From positions 2,604,001 to 2,668,000 of the forward strand of contig NZ_LN831029.1 in the NCBI RefSeq assembly GCF_001457475.1: a stretch of DNA of 64,000 nucleotides, given 5' to 3'. The position numbers were made by a program, and so were the translations under genes. Below are positions 55,517 through 64,000 of this stretch, in pieces (position 1 is the stretch's first letter; each line of letters starts with the position of its first letter). The stretch comes from Achromobacter xylosoxidans (GTDB lineage Bacteria; Pseudomonadota; Gammaproteobacteria; Burkholderiales; Burkholderiaceae_B). The notes below the pieces were generated by a model. That model was not told the origin of the DNA. It worked only from the letters and a program-made list of their open reading frames with translations, and did no database searches.

Positions 55517-55840
55517 GTGCAACAAGTCGAAAATTCTTTGCTGGCAGATATCCGTGAAGTGAATCTGTCCTATCTACTTCTCGCGCAGCGCATGCTGCGC
55601 GATGACTATGCTGCATCGATGTTCCGCCTGGGTTTCAGCAACGAGGTTGCCGATATCCTGATGCGTCTTTCTCCGGCCCAGCTGGTGAAGCTGGCCAGCT
55701 CCAGCTCGCTCCTGTGCCGCTTCCGTTTCGATGACTACAGCCTGCTGTCTGCCCTGACGCACGACGTGCTGGGTGGTGCGCTGCAGCAAGCGCACGCGAC
55801 GATCCTGCTGGCCAAGCAACCTGTTGAAGAACTGGCCTGA
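55517..55840 (+). CDS. flhD: Flagellar master transcriptional activator subunit D
   Basis: A 107-residue protein that, with FlhC, activates class 2 flagellar genes as an FlhD4C2 complex. The typical N-terminus [39 protein letters not shown] is followed by [24 protein letters not shown], family-wide features. It starts at GTG 55517 with GGGAG six bases upstream; no ATG is available near the conserved N-terminus, so GTG is well supported. flhC follows after 31 bases. Confidence 0.95.
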   Translation: MQQVENSLLADIREVNLSYLLLAQRMLRDDYAASMFRLGFSNEVADILMRLSPAQLVKLASSSSLLCRFRFDDYSLLSALTHDVLGGALQQAHATILLAKQPVEELA

Positions 55841-55871
55841 CGGCCGGTCGACTCCCACTCGGATACGTGCA

Positions 55872-56453
55872 ATGGCCACCAAGAGCGTTTCGCAGGAAGC
55901 GGATGACATCCTGCTAGCCAGCTCCATGATCACCCTGGGCGCGCGGCTGCAGGTGCTGGAGGCGGAAACCAGCCTCAGCCATGACCGCCTGGCCCGTCTC
56001 TACCGCGAAATCCGCGGCTGCTCGCCACCGAAGGGCATGCTGCCTTTTTCGGTCGACTGGTTCATGACCTGGTTGCCGAACATTCATTCGTCGTTGTTCT
56101 ACAACGTGTATTCGTTCCTGAACGCGCGTACCAGCAGCAAGGGTATCCGCGCCATCATCGACGCCTACCGCTTGTATCTCGAGAACGCCGGCGTCGACAA
56201 CGCCGAATCGGCCGAGCCGGTGCTCAGTTTCACCCGCGCCTGGATGCTGGTGCGGTTTTTCGACAGCGGCATGCTGCAACTTTCCGCCTGCCGCCAGTGC
56301 GGCGGGCATTTCATCGCGCATGCGCATGATCCCCAGTCGGATTTCGTGTGCGCGATCTGCCGTCCGCCACCCCGGGCCGGCAAGACCCGCGCCGCCGCCA
56401 AGGCGCGCGCGGGCAGCCGATCCGTGCCAGCCGTAGACGCCGCCCGTTCCTGA
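55872..56453 (+). CDS. flhC: Flagellar master transcriptional activator subunit C
   Basis: A 193-residue DNA-binding partner of FlhD. The zinc site Cys140, Cys143, Cys160 and Cys163 (CRQCGGHF...FVCAIC) and the segments LARLYREIRGCSPPKGMLPFS and TRAWMLVRFFDSGMLQLSAC are diagnostic. The C-terminal 25 residues are basic and Ala-rich. It ends 117 bases before motA, so flhDC and motAB may be co-transcribed. Confidence 0.96.
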   Translation: MATKSVSQEADDILLASSMITLGARLQVLEAETSLSHDRLARLYREIRGCSPPKGMLPFSVDWFMTWLPNIHSSLFYNVYSFLNARTSSKGIRAIIDAYRLYLENAGVDNAESAEPVLSFTRAWMLVRFFDSGMLQLSACRQCGGHFIAHAHDPQSDFVCAICRPPPRAGKTRAAAKARAGSRSVPAVDAARS

Positions 56454-56570
56454 GCGGCGCGTCCAAATACATCAAAAGCCCTGGAAAACTCCCCGTAACC
56501 CGCCTTTTTGGGACGGGGGGAACAGGGGATCATTGACGCCGGTTTTAGACTTCGTTGGCAGGGGCCTGAT

Positions 56571-57440
56571 GTGTTGATTGTTATCGGTTTTCTAGTGGTG
56601 ATCGTGTCGGTCATCGGCAGCTTCGTAGCGCTGGGCGGCCACATGGGCGCGCTCTACCAGCCGTTCGAGTTGACGCTGATCTTCGGCGCGGCCTTCGGCG
56701 CCTTCCTGGCCGGCAACAGCAAGAAATCGCTGATGCTCGTCAAGAAGGCACTGCCCGACACGCTGAAAAGCTCGCGCTACGGCAAGGACGTCTATATGGA
56801 GCTCATGGCGCTCCTGTACGTGTTGCTGAACAAGGCGCGCCGCGAAGGCCTGATGGCGATCGAATCGCACATCGAGGATCCGGCCTCCAGTCCGATCTTC
56901 AGCGAGTATCCGCGCATCGCCAAGGACGAGAAGCTCATGGAGTTCATCACGGACTACCTGCGCATCATGATCAGCGGCAACATGAGCTCGTTCGAGATCG
57001 AAACGCTCATGGACGAGGAAATCGAAACCTACCGCCACGAACGTGAAGTGCCTGCCAGCATGATCCGGCAGATGGCCGACGGCCTGCCCGCGTTCGGTAT
57101 CGTGGCCGCGGTGCTGGGCGTGATCAAGGCGCTGGCCGCCGTGGACCAGCCGCCCGCGATTCTCGGCGACCTGATCTCCAAGGCCATGGTCGGCACCTTC
57201 CTGGGCATCCTGCTGGCCTACGGCTTCGTCGGCCCGCTGGCCTCGCGCATCGAGCGCCGCACCGACGAGGCCATGAAGGTGCTGGAATGCATCAAGACCA
57301 CGCTGCTGGCCAGCATGAACGGCTATCCGCCCCAGCTGGCGGTGGAATTCGGCCGCAAGGTGCTGTACTCGTCGGTGCGTCCGACTTTCGGTGAGCTGGA
57401 AGAACACGTCCGGCAGACCAAGTCCACCGCCAAGGCCTGA
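56571..57440 (+). CDS. motA: Flagellar motor stator protein MotA
   Basis: A 289-residue inner-membrane proton-channel subunit of the stator. Four helices are visible (VLIVIGFLVVIVSVIGSFVALGG; FELTLIFGAAFGAFLAG; GLPAFGIVAAVLGVIKAL; ISKAMVGTFLGILLAYGFVGPLA). Also seen are the long cytoplasmic loop with charged residues (ALLYVLLNKARREGLMAIESHIEDP) and the family end VEFGRKVLYSSVRPTFGELEEHVR. By alignment with E. coli MotA (MLILLGYL) the start is the GTG at 56571, with AGGGG six bases upstream, rather than the ATG at 56508. Confidence 0.95.
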   Translation: MLIVIGFLVVIVSVIGSFVALGGHMGALYQPFELTLIFGAAFGAFLAGNSKKSLMLVKKALPDTLKSSRYGKDVYMELMALLYVLLNKARREGLMAIESHIEDPASSPIFSEYPRIAKDEKLMEFITDYLRIMISGNMSSFEIETLMDEEIETYRHEREVPASMIRQMADGLPAFGIVAAVLGVIKALAAVDQPPAILGDLISKAMVGTFLGILLAYGFVGPLASRIERRTDEAMKVLECIKTTLLASMNGYPPQLAVEFGRKVLYSSVRPTFGELEEHVRQTKSTAKA

Positions 57441-57451
57441 CGGAGCGGGCC

Positions 57452-58441
57452 ATGAGCACGGTAAACAACCACCGTGTGGTGATCCGCCGCAAGAAGGTCC
57501 ACGGCGGCGGGCACCACGGCGGCAGCTGGAAGATTGCCTACGCCGACTTCATCACGGCGATGATGGCGTTCTTCCTGGTGATGTGGCTGATCAGCATCGT
57601 GCCGCGCGAGGAACTGAAGGGCATTGCCGAGTACTTCCGCATGCCCCTGCGCGTGGCGCTGACCGGCGGCCCCAGCAGTTCGGCCGAGACCAGCGCGGTT
57701 CCCGGCGGCGGGCGCGACCCCCTGCGCAACGACGGCGACGAGCGCCGCGCCCAGGGCAACCGGGTCGAGGCCCAGCCCAAGGGCGATGCCGAGCGGCGCG
57801 ACCAGCATCGGCTGGAAAACCTCAAGAAGCGGCTGGAAAACGTCATCGAGAACAGCCCGGTGCTGAAAAGCTTCCGGCCCCAATTGCTGATCGACATGAC
57901 CACCGAAGGCCTGCGGATCCAGATCATCGACAACCAGAACCGCCCCATGTTCGCCACCGGCCGCGCCGAAGTGCAGCCGTACATGCGCGACATCCTGCGG
58001 GAATTGGGGCCGGTTCTGAACGAGCTGCCCAACAAGGTCAGCATCTCGGGCCACACCGACGCGTCGCAGTATGCGCGCGGCGAACGCGCCTACAGCAACT
58101 GGGAACTCTCGGCCGATCGTGCCAATGCCTCGCGCCAGGAACTGGTGGCCGGCGGCATGAACGAAAGCAAGGTCATGCGCATCCAGGGCCTGTCATCGAG
58201 CATGAGCCTGGTTAAAGATGATCCGTATGCGGCCGTTAATAGACGTATCAGCCTGGTGGTGCTCAATCAGAGCACCCAGCGGCGCATCGAAAACGAGAAC
58301 GCCGCGGCCGCGGACGTCAGCGCCAAGGATGCCCGCGAGGTTGGGACGGCCGTGGAGGCGGTGAATGCCGCCGCCCAGGCCACGACGGCAACCAAGCAAG
58401 GCGAACCGGCGGCGACGCCGGCGGCCGAAGGGGCTCGATAG
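57452..58441 (+). CDS. motB: Flagellar motor stator protein MotB
   Basis: A 329-residue stator subunit. The single helix YADFITAMMAFFLVMWLIS contains the essential proton-carrying Asp32, the same number as in E. coli. The plug region follows (EYFRMPLRVALTGG), then the OmpA-like peptidoglycan-binding domain (about 170-290: SISGHTDASQYARGERAYSNWELSADRANASRQELVAGG). An Ala/Glu-rich tail of about 45 residues ends the protein. It is 11 bases after motA. Confidence 0.96.
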   Translation: MSTVNNHRVVIRRKKVHGGGHHGGSWKIAYADFITAMMAFFLVMWLISIVPREELKGIAEYFRMPLRVALTGGPSSSAETSAVPGGGRDPLRNDGDERRAQGNRVEAQPKGDAERRDQHRLENLKKRLENVIENSPVLKSFRPQLLIDMTTEGLRIQIIDNQNRPMFATGRAEVQPYMRDILRELGPVLNELPNKVSISGHTDASQYARGERAYSNWELSADRANASRQELVAGGMNESKVMRIQGLSSSMSLVKDDPYAAVNRRISLVVLNQSTQRRIENENAAAADVSAKDAREVGTAVEAVNAAAQATTATKQGEPAATPAAEGAR

Positions 58442-58443
58442 CA

Positions 58444-58824
58444 ATGGCGGCAACGATTTTGGTGGCGGACGACTCGGCGACGATGCGAATGATCGTCCAG
58501 GCCACGCTGACGGGCGCGGGATGGAAGGTGTTGACGGCCGGCAACGGCCAGGAGGCGCTGGAGGTGGCGAAAAGCCATCCGGTCGACCTGGTGGTGAGCG
58601 ACTGGAACATGCCCGTGATGGGCGGACTGCAGCTGATCCAGGGCCTGCGCGAACAGGAACAGTACCTGGATGTGCCGGTGCTGGTGTTGACCACCGAGGA
58701 CGACGTGGACAGCAAGATGGCCGCGCGGGATCTGGGCGTATGCGGCTGGCTCTCGAAGCCGGTGGATCCCGATGTGCTGGTGGAATTGGCGTCTGAACTG
58801 CTCGACGAGCAGTCCGGCGCATAG
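58444..58824 (+). CDS. CheY-like response regulator
   Basis: A 126-residue single-domain receiver. It has the acidic pair Asp9-Asp10 (VADDSATMR), phospho-acceptor Asp53 (VVSDWNMPVMGG), Thr83-Thr84 (VLTTEDD) and Lys105 (WLSKPVDP). It follows motB by two bases and precedes cheA by 29. In related species a second cheY usually lies downstream next to cheZ, so this may be a second CheY or a phosphate sink. Annotated without a symbol for that reason. Confidence 0.92.
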   Translation: MAATILVADDSATMRMIVQATLTGAGWKVLTAGNGQEALEVAKSHPVDLVVSDWNMPVMGGLQLIQGLREQEQYLDVPVLVLTTEDDVDSKMAARDLGVCGWLSKPVDPDVLVELASELLDEQSGA

Positions 58825-58853
58825 GCGAGTTCATTTATGAAGGCGTACGGGTC

Positions 58854-60995
58854 ATGAGTTCTGGATTGGACCTCAGTCAGTTTTACGAGACCTTTTTCGA
58901 CGAGGCGGACGAGCTGCTCGCGCAAATGGAGCAGCTTCTGCTCGAGCTCGACGTGGGCGCGCCCGACATCGAACAGCTCAATGCCATCTTCCGCGCGGCG
59001 CACTCCATCAAGGGCGGCGCGGCGACGTTCGGCTGTTTCAACCAGCTGGCGGGCACCACCCACCTGCTTGAAAACCTGCTGGATGCGATCCGTCGCGGCG
59101 AAATGGCGCTGCGCACGGACATGATTGATATTTTCTTGGAAACGAAAGACGTGCTCAAAAGCCAACTGGATGCCTACCGGGCCTCCGAAGAGCCCGATGA
59201 AGCCGTGTTTGAGCGTATCTGCGCGGTGTTGAGACAGCTCGCCCTGGAGCACAAGGACCCCGCCGCGGCGTCCGCGCCGGCGCCGGCCCCCACCCCCGCG
59301 CCTGCTCCGGTGGCGCAGGTCGCGCCCGAACCCGAGCCGGTGGCGGTGCCCGCGCCCGTGGCCGAGGCAGCTCCGGTGGCCGAGTCCGCCGACACCGCCG
59401 GCCTGCCGCTGCGCGTGCGCATCACCAAGGTGTCCGACAAGGACGCAGCCTCGCTGCTCGAGGAAATGGGCAACCTGGGGCAGGTCAAGGCCAGCGAGCG
59501 CGCCAACGGCGTGCTGACCGTCTGGGTCGACAGCACCTGCACCCCGGATGACATCGAGGCCGTCTGCTGCTTCATCGTCGACGCCGACCAGCTCAGCATT
59601 GCGCGCGAAGCGCCTCCGGCCGCCGCGGACGAACCTGCCGCGGCGGCGCCCGCCGTGGCCGCTGCGCCGGTCGCCGCGGCACCCGAGGCCGCGCCGGTCG
59701 CGGCCGCGCCCGCCGTGGCCGAGTCCGCCGCCGCCGCCGAGGCCATCTCGCAGGCCGCGCGCACCAGCCGCGCCGCCGCCGCACCGGCCCACGCCGACAA
59801 GGAGTCCACCTCGATCCGCGTGGGCGTGGAAAAGGTCGACCAGGTCATCAACCTGGTGGGCGAGCTGGTCATCACCCAGGCCATGCTGGCGCAGACCGCG
59901 TCGACGCTGGATCCGGTGCTGCACGACCGCCTGCTCAACGGCATGGAGCAGCTCGAGCGCAACGCGCGCGACCTGCAGGAAGCCGTCATGTCCATCCGCA
60001 TGATGCCCATGGACTACGTGTTCAGCCGCTTCCCCCGCCTGGTGCGCGACATCGCCGGCAAGATGGGCAAGCAGATCGAACTGCAGACCTACGGCCGCGC
60101 CACCGAACTGGACAAGAGCCTGATCGAACGCATCATCGACCCGTTGACGCACCTGGTGCGCAACAGCCTGGACCACGGTATCGAGACGCCCGAGAAGCGT
60201 GTCGCTGCCGGCAAGGACCCGGTCGGCCAACTGGTGCTGTCGGCCCAGCACAACGGCGGCAACATCGTGATCGAGGTCAGTGACGACGGCGCCGGCCTGA
60301 ACCGCGAGAAGATCCTCAAGAAGGCCATGGCCCAGGGCTTGCCGGTCAACGAGAATTCCCCCGACGACGAAATCTGGCAGCTGATCTTCGCGCCGGGCTT
60401 CTCCACGGCTGAAAAGGTCACCGACATTTCCGGCCGCGGTGTCGGCATGGACGTGGTGCGCCGGAACATCCAGGACATGGGCGGCCACGTGCAGCTCTCG
60501 TGCGAGCCGGGCAATGGCACCACCACGCGCATCGTGCTGCCGCTGACGCTGGCGATCCTGGACGGCATGTCGGTGCGGGTGGGCGAGGAAACCTTCATCC
60601 TGCCCCTGAACCACGTGACCGAATCGCTGCAGCCGACCAACGACCAGATCTACTCGGTGGCCGGCAACGAGCGCGTCATGCACGTGCGCGGCGAATACCT
60701 GCCGCTGGTGGAAATGCATCGCGTGTTCTCGGTCAGCGATGCGCAGACCGATCCCACGCAGGCCATTGCCGTCATCATGCAGGCCGAGGACCGCCGCTTT
60801 GCACTATTGGTGGATCACCTGATTGGTCAGCACCAGGTGGTGGTCAAGAATCTCGAGTCGAATTACCGCAAGGTCCCCGGCATCTCCGCCGCCACCATCC
60901 TGGGCGATGGCAGCGTGGCGCTGATCGTCGACGTATTTGCGCTTGCGCGCGCCAACCGCGAGCGTTGGTCGCAGCCCGAAGCCATTCTGAATTGA
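58854..60995 (+). CDS. cheA: Chemotaxis sensor histidine kinase CheA
   Basis: A 713-residue kinase that phosphorylates CheY and CheB in the chemoreceptor array. Phosphotransfer His50 lies in FRAAHSIKGGAATFG (P1, residues 1-120). Long Ala/Pro linkers flank the P2 segment (LRVRITKVSDKDAASLLEEMGNLG, about 185-245). P3 dimerisation starts at STSIRVGVEKVDQVINLVGELVI. P4 ATP-binding has LVRNSLDHGIETPEKR, SDDGAGLNREK and GRGVGMDVV. P5 is a CheW-like domain (about 575-713: SVRVGEETFILPLNHVTES). Coupled closely to cheW (15-base gap). Confidence 0.97.
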   Translation: MSSGLDLSQFYETFFDEADELLAQMEQLLLELDVGAPDIEQLNAIFRAAHSIKGGAATFGCFNQLAGTTHLLENLLDAIRRGEMALRTDMIDIFLETKDVLKSQLDAYRASEEPDEAVFERICAVLRQLALEHKDPAAASAPAPAPTPAPAPVAQVAPEPEPVAVPAPVAEAAPVAESADTAGLPLRVRITKVSDKDAASLLEEMGNLGQVKASERANGVLTVWVDSTCTPDDIEAVCCFIVDADQLSIAREAPPAAADEPAAAAPAVAAAPVAAAPEAAPVAAAPAVAESAAAAEAISQAARTSRAAAAPAHADKESTSIRVGVEKVDQVINLVGELVITQAMLAQTASTLDPVLHDRLLNGMEQLERNARDLQEAVMSIRMMPMDYVFSRFPRLVRDIAGKMGKQIELQTYGRATELDKSLIERIIDPLTHLVRNSLDHGIETPEKRVAAGKDPVGQLVLSAQHNGGNIVIEVSDDGAGLNREKILKKAMAQGLPVNENSPDDEIWQLIFAPGFSTAEKVTDISGRGVGMDVVRRNIQDMGGHVQLSCEPGNGTTTRIVLPLTLAILDGMSVRVGEETFILPLNHVTESLQPTNDQIYSVAGNERVMHVRGEYLPLVEMHRVFSVSDAQTDPTQAIAVIMQAEDRRFALLVDHLIGQHQVVVKNLESNYRKVPGISAATILGDGSVALIVDVFALARANRERWSQPEAILN

Positions 60996-61010
60996 TGGAG
61001 AAATAGCCCC

Positions 61011-61511
61011 ATGGCAGCCAAACCGCAAGCGCAAGCCGCGCGCAATGAAGATGTCGGCAACGAGTTCCTGGTGTTCACGCTGGGCGATGAAGAGTACGGC
61101 ATCGACATCCTGAAGGTGCAGGAAATCCGCGGCTACGACGCCGACACGGTGACCCGTATCGCCAATGTTCCGCCGTTCATCAAGGGCGTGACCAACCTGC
61201 GCGGCATCATCGTGCCGATCGTGGACCTGCGCATCAAGTTCAACCTGGGCAGCGTCGAATACAACGAGCAGACCGTCGTCATCATCCTCAACCTCGATCG
61301 CCGCGTGGTCGGCATCGTGGTCGACGGCGTGTCTGACGTGCTGATGCTCAACGCCGGCCAGATCCGTCCGGCGCCGGAGTTCGGTGCCACCCTGTCCACC
61401 GAATACCTGACCGGGCTGGGCACGGTCGACGAACGCATGCTGATCCTGGTCGACATCGAAAAGATGATGACCAGCGATGAAATGGCCCTGGTGGAGAAGG
61501 TCGCCTCCTGA
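61011..61511 (+). CDS. cheW: Chemotaxis adaptor CheW
   Basis: A 166-residue adaptor that links chemoreceptors to CheA. It has the SH3-like segments [54 protein letters not shown] (with the family NLRG core) and [13 protein letters not shown] short basic Ala/Gln N-terminus precedes the domain. It follows cheA by 15 bases and is followed by an intrinsic terminator before the MCP gene. Confidence 0.96.
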   Translation: MAAKPQAQAARNEDVGNEFLVFTLGDEEYGIDILKVQEIRGYDADTVTRIANVPPFIKGVTNLRGIIVPIVDLRIKFNLGSVEYNEQTVVIILNLDRRVVGIVVDGVSDVLMLNAGQIRPAPEFGATLSTEYLTGLGTVDERMLILVDIEKMMTSDEMALVEKVAS

Positions 61512-61586
61512 TCGGAGCTGCGGGGTCCGGGCGCGCGGCCGGCCAGGCGAGAGGCCATGGCGGCTGCGCACCCCAGGAAGATGGGC

Positions 61587-61616
61587 GCGCCATATTGGAT
61601 TCGATATGGCGCTTTT
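61587..61616 (+). terminator. Intrinsic terminator between cheW and the MCP gene
   Basis: GCGCCATAT, 8-base loop, ATATGGCGC (9-bp stem) followed by TTTT (61613-61616). It would end the motA-cheW transcript, or attenuate read-through into the MCP and cheR genes. Confidence 0.65.
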
Positions 61617-61648
61617 GTTAACGATTTCTGTCTGGAGTGGTGCTTGTG

Positions 61649-63355
61649 ATGCGCAAGTTTTTCGCGAACATGACGATACGCAGCAGCCTGTTGTGGGTGC
61701 TGGCGTTCTTCTCATTCATGTTGGTGATTGGAGCGGCGCTGGGCGTGCTGTCGTTGCGTATCAGCAACACGACACTGGCGGAAATCAAGCAATCGCAAGA
61801 ACTGAACGACGCGCTCGGCCGCGTCGTGTCCAGCTACAAGGACAGCCTGAACGGGCTGGGGCGCGCGGCGTCGGCCAACTACGCCGATATCGTGCGCAGC
61901 GTCGGCCAGCCGACGCTGCTGACCCAGGGCCTGTCGAGCGAGGCCGCCGGGCTGCTCGAGCGGGCCAAGGCGTCGCAGAACAAGGGCCAGGCCGAGTTCG
62001 ATTATTTCAAGACCTTGCCCAAGCCGGCCGAGGCGGCCGACTCGCTCAAGGAAGTCGAGGAGTCCTACGGCGCGCTGGTCCAGCAAGGCCTGTTGCCGCT
62101 GACGGCGGCGCTGGAAAAGGCCGACATGCCGGCCTACCAGACGCAGGTGCAGAAGGTGCAGGACGCGCTCGAAGGGCGTTTCGCCCGCGCCGTCGAAGGT
62201 TTCGATTTCTGGCGCGCCAGCAAGATGCTGGACGCTTTCGAAGTGGCCCAGGTGCGCTACCAGTTCGTGTTGATGGCGGTCGGGGCGGGCGGCGTGATCG
62301 CCGCGTTGCTGGTTTTCGCCACCTACGTGTTCCTGCGCCGCCGCGTGTTGCAGCCGCTCAAGGACGCCGGCCATCATTTCGACCGCATTGCCGGCGGCGA
62401 CCTGACCGCCCGTGTCGAGGTTCGCAACACCAACGAGATCGGCCAGTTGTTCGCGGCCCTCAAGCGCATGCAGGAAAGCCTGACGCGCACGGTTTCTTCG
62501 GTGCGCCGCGGCGTTGACGAAATCAATACCGGTTCGCACGAGATCGCGGCCGGCAACACCGACCTGTCCAGCCGCACCGAGCAGCAGGCGGCCTCGCTGG
62601 AGGAAACCGCGGCTTCGATGGAAGAGCTGGCCTCGACGGTCAAGCAGAACGCCGACAACGCGCGCCAGGCGAACCAGCTGGCGGCCAGCGCGTCGGACGT
62701 TGCCGAGCGCGGCGGTTCGGCGGTGGCCGAGGTGGTCAACACGATGCAGGGCATCTCGGCCAGCTCGCGCAAGATCTCGGAAATCGTGTCGGTGATCGAC
62801 GGCATCGCGTTCCAGACCAACATCCTGGCGCTGAACGCGGCGGTGGAAGCGGCCCGCGCCGGCGAGCAGGGCAAGGGCTTCGCGGTGGTGGCGGGCGAAG
62901 TGCGCTCGCTGGCGCAGCGCAGCGCGCAGGCGGCCAAGGAGATCAAGGGCCTGATCGAGGACTCGGTGAGCAAGGTGGGCGCCGGTTCGCAACAGGTCGA
63001 GCGCGCGGGCGCGACGATGCAGGAGATCGTGGCATCGGTCAAGCGTGTGACGGACATCATGGGCGAGATCTCGGCGGCGTCCGAGGAGCAATCGAGCGGC
63101 ATCGACCAGGTGAACCGCGCGGTGTCGCAGATGGACGAAGTGACGCAGCAGAACGCGGCGCTGGTGGAAGAAGCGGCGGCCGCGGCCGGTTCGCTGCAGG
63201 AACAGGCGCAGCGCCTGGCCGAAGCCGTGGCCGTGTTCAAGATCAACGCCGGTGAAGTCATCGAGGTGCCGGCCCAGCGCCTAGCCTCGGGCCGATCCTC
63301 CGCCGCCGATGACTCGCGGCTGCAAGCGCCTGACGCGCTTGCCCTTGGACACTGA
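61649..63355 (+). CDS. Methyl-accepting chemotaxis protein (Tar/Tsr class)
   Basis: A 568-residue chemoreceptor. The first membrane helix (SSLLWVLAFFSFMLVIGAALGVL, about 11-33) and a second (VLMAVGAGGVIAALLVFATYVFL, about 205-228) bound a periplasmic four-helix-type sensing domain of about 170 residues. A HAMP domain (RRRVLQPLKDAGHHFDRIAGGDLTARV) leads to the signalling tip SVIDGIAFQTNILALNAAVEAARAGEQGKGFAVVAGEVR read in parts. The C-terminus has no NWETF-type CheR-docking peptide. In-frame GTGs at 61637 and 61646 are alternative starts near GGAG. It follows the cheW terminator. Confidence 0.94.
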   Translation: MRKFFANMTIRSSLLWVLAFFSFMLVIGAALGVLSLRISNTTLAEIKQSQELNDALGRVVSSYKDSLNGLGRAASANYADIVRSVGQPTLLTQGLSSEAAGLLERAKASQNKGQAEFDYFKTLPKPAEAADSLKEVEESYGALVQQGLLPLTAALEKADMPAYQTQVQKVQDALEGRFARAVEGFDFWRASKMLDAFEVAQVRYQFVLMAVGAGGVIAALLVFATYVFLRRRVLQPLKDAGHHFDRIAGGDLTARVEVRNTNEIGQLFAALKRMQESLTRTVSSVRRGVDEINTGSHEIAAGNTDLSSRTEQQAASLEETAASMEELASTVKQNADNARQANQLAASASDVAERGGSAVAEVVNTMQGISASSRKISEIVSVIDGIAFQTNILALNAAVEAARAGEQGKGFAVVAGEVRSLAQRSAQAAKEIKGLIEDSVSKVGAGSQQVERAGATMQEIVASVKRVTDIMGEISAASEEQSSGIDQVNRAVSQMDEVTQQNAALVEEAAAAAGSLQEQAQRLAEAVAVFKINAGEVIEVPAQRLASGRSSAADDSRLQAPDALALGH

Positions 63356-63363
63356 GGGCGGCG

Positions 63364-64000
63364 GTGGCAACAGCGGCAAACATGGCGCCGTCCATTCCGG
63401 TGGACCGCCAATTCGATTTCCGGGATGCGGACTTCACCCGCGTCCGCAAGATGATCCACGCGCGCGCCGGCATTTCGCTGGGCGCGCACAAGCGGGAAAT
63501 GGTCTACAGCCGCCTGGCGCGGCGCCTGCGCGCGCTGGGGCGGCAGGACTTCGGCAGCTACCTGGACCAGCTCGAAAACGAGCCCGACGCGGCTGAATGG
63601 GAAGATTTCGTCAACGCCCTGACGACCAACCTGACAGCGTTTTTCCGCGAGTCGCATCACTTTCCGATCCTGGCCGATTTCGCGCAGAAGCGCGGCGGTC
63701 CGGTGTCGGTGTGGTGCTGCGCCGCTTCGACGGGCGAAGAGCCGTACTCCATCGCCATCACGCTGGCCGAAGCGCTGGGACCGCGGGCCAGCGCCTGCTC
63801 GGTGCTGGCGACCGACATCGACACCAATGTGCTGAACCGGGCGCGCACCGCCGTCTATCCGGCCGAACGCGTGGCCAAGATGGAGGAAAGCCGGCTCAAG
63901 CGCTTCTTCCTGAAGGGCCGCGGCGCCAATGCCGGGCAGGTCAGGGTGCGCCCCGAGATTGCCGACATGGTGCGGTATGAAACGTTGAACCTGCTGGCGC
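63364..64000 (+). CDS. cheR: Chemoreceptor methyltransferase CheR (3' end outside the window)
   Basis: The first 212 codons of CheR, which methylates glutamates on chemoreceptors using SAM. The N-terminal helical domain has FRDADFTRVRKMIHARAGISLGAHKREMVYSRLARRLRALG in family form, and the methyltransferase core has VNALTTNLTAFFRESHHFPIL, VSVWCCAASTGEEPYSIAITLAE and VLATDIDTNVLNRART. The GTG at 63364 with GAGGG five bases upstream is the best start; an in-frame ATG lies six codons on (63382). Follows the MCP gene by 8 bases. Confidence 0.95.
   Translation, partial: MATAANMAPSIPVDRQFDFRDADFTRVRKMIHARAGISLGAHKREMVYSRLARRLRALGRQDFGSYLDQLENEPDAAEWEDFVNALTTNLTAFFRESHHFPILADFAQKRGGPVSVWCCAASTGEEPYSIAITLAEALGPRASACSVLATDIDTNVLNRARTAVYPAERVAKMEESRLKRFFLKGRGANAGQVRVRPEIADMVRYETLNLLA

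Overview
The window is high-GC DNA from a betaproteobacterium of the Alcaligenaceae, most likely Achromobacter (Bordetella is the close alternative). The pointers are the gene neighbourhoods and protein types: a pyruvate dehydrogenase operon whose E3 carries a lipoyl domain, a MexAB-OprM-type efflux operon beside a LysR gene as in Achromobacter axyABM, and the flagellar and chemotaxis order flhD-flhC-motA-motB-cheA-cheW-mcp-cheR. This assignment is inference, since no rRNA gene is present. I saw no tRNA, rRNA, CRISPR array, insertion sequence, prophage or integron. The window reads as chromosomal backbone with a few accessory-looking pieces.

Layout. 1-1116 (minus): 5' part of a TonB-dependent receptor gene. 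1561-7242 (minus): overlapping type II secretion operon gspC-G-H-I-J-K-L-M-N, without gspD, gspE or gspF. 7492-11903 (plus): three exported proteins, namely a lipoprotein phosphodiesterase with a LamG-like tail, a 59-residue Asp-rich lipoprotein, and a Tat-type phospholipase C. They are plausible clients of the secretion system. 11994-20053: LysR gene divergent from a cytoplasmic gamma-glutamyltransferase and a complete peptide-type ABC importer, probably a glutathione or gamma-glutamyl peptide salvage unit. 20176-20712: yaeQ. 20877-23781: tetR, SDR and MFS genes with a 26-bp perfect palindromic operator. 23864-25345: ubiC and an rRNA pseudouridine synthase, divergent. 25432-32530: LysR and a tripartite RND efflux operon.

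32612-40142: glsB-like stress protein, SCO1-type copper protein, a methyltransferase, oligopeptidase A, and an overlapping operon of PAS sensor kinase, FixJ-type regulator and folD. 40575-46748: aceE-aceF-lpdA, divergent from the sensor kinase, with a long leader containing a strong inverted repeat. 47016-48869: SDR and LysR genes. 48997-50176: a yjfB-type motility protein and a membrane-protein gene broken by a single-base frameshift.

50577-64000: flagellar and chemotaxis region. On the minus strand are fliA, a large methyltransferase and fliC, the last with a good sigma-28 promoter. On the plus strand are flhD, flhC, motA, motB, a CheY-like gene, cheA, cheW, an MCP gene and the start of cheR.

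The most interesting candidate for new biology is the methyltransferase between fliA and fliC, which resembles rickettsial outer-membrane-protein lysine methyltransferases and may modify flagellin. Next are the kinase-regulator-folD operon facing the PDH operon, the secretion operon with adjacent exported lipases, and the signal-less gamma-glutamyltransferase with its importer. Many very long antisense frames exist because of the strong GC bias at third codon positions; I treat them as spurious.
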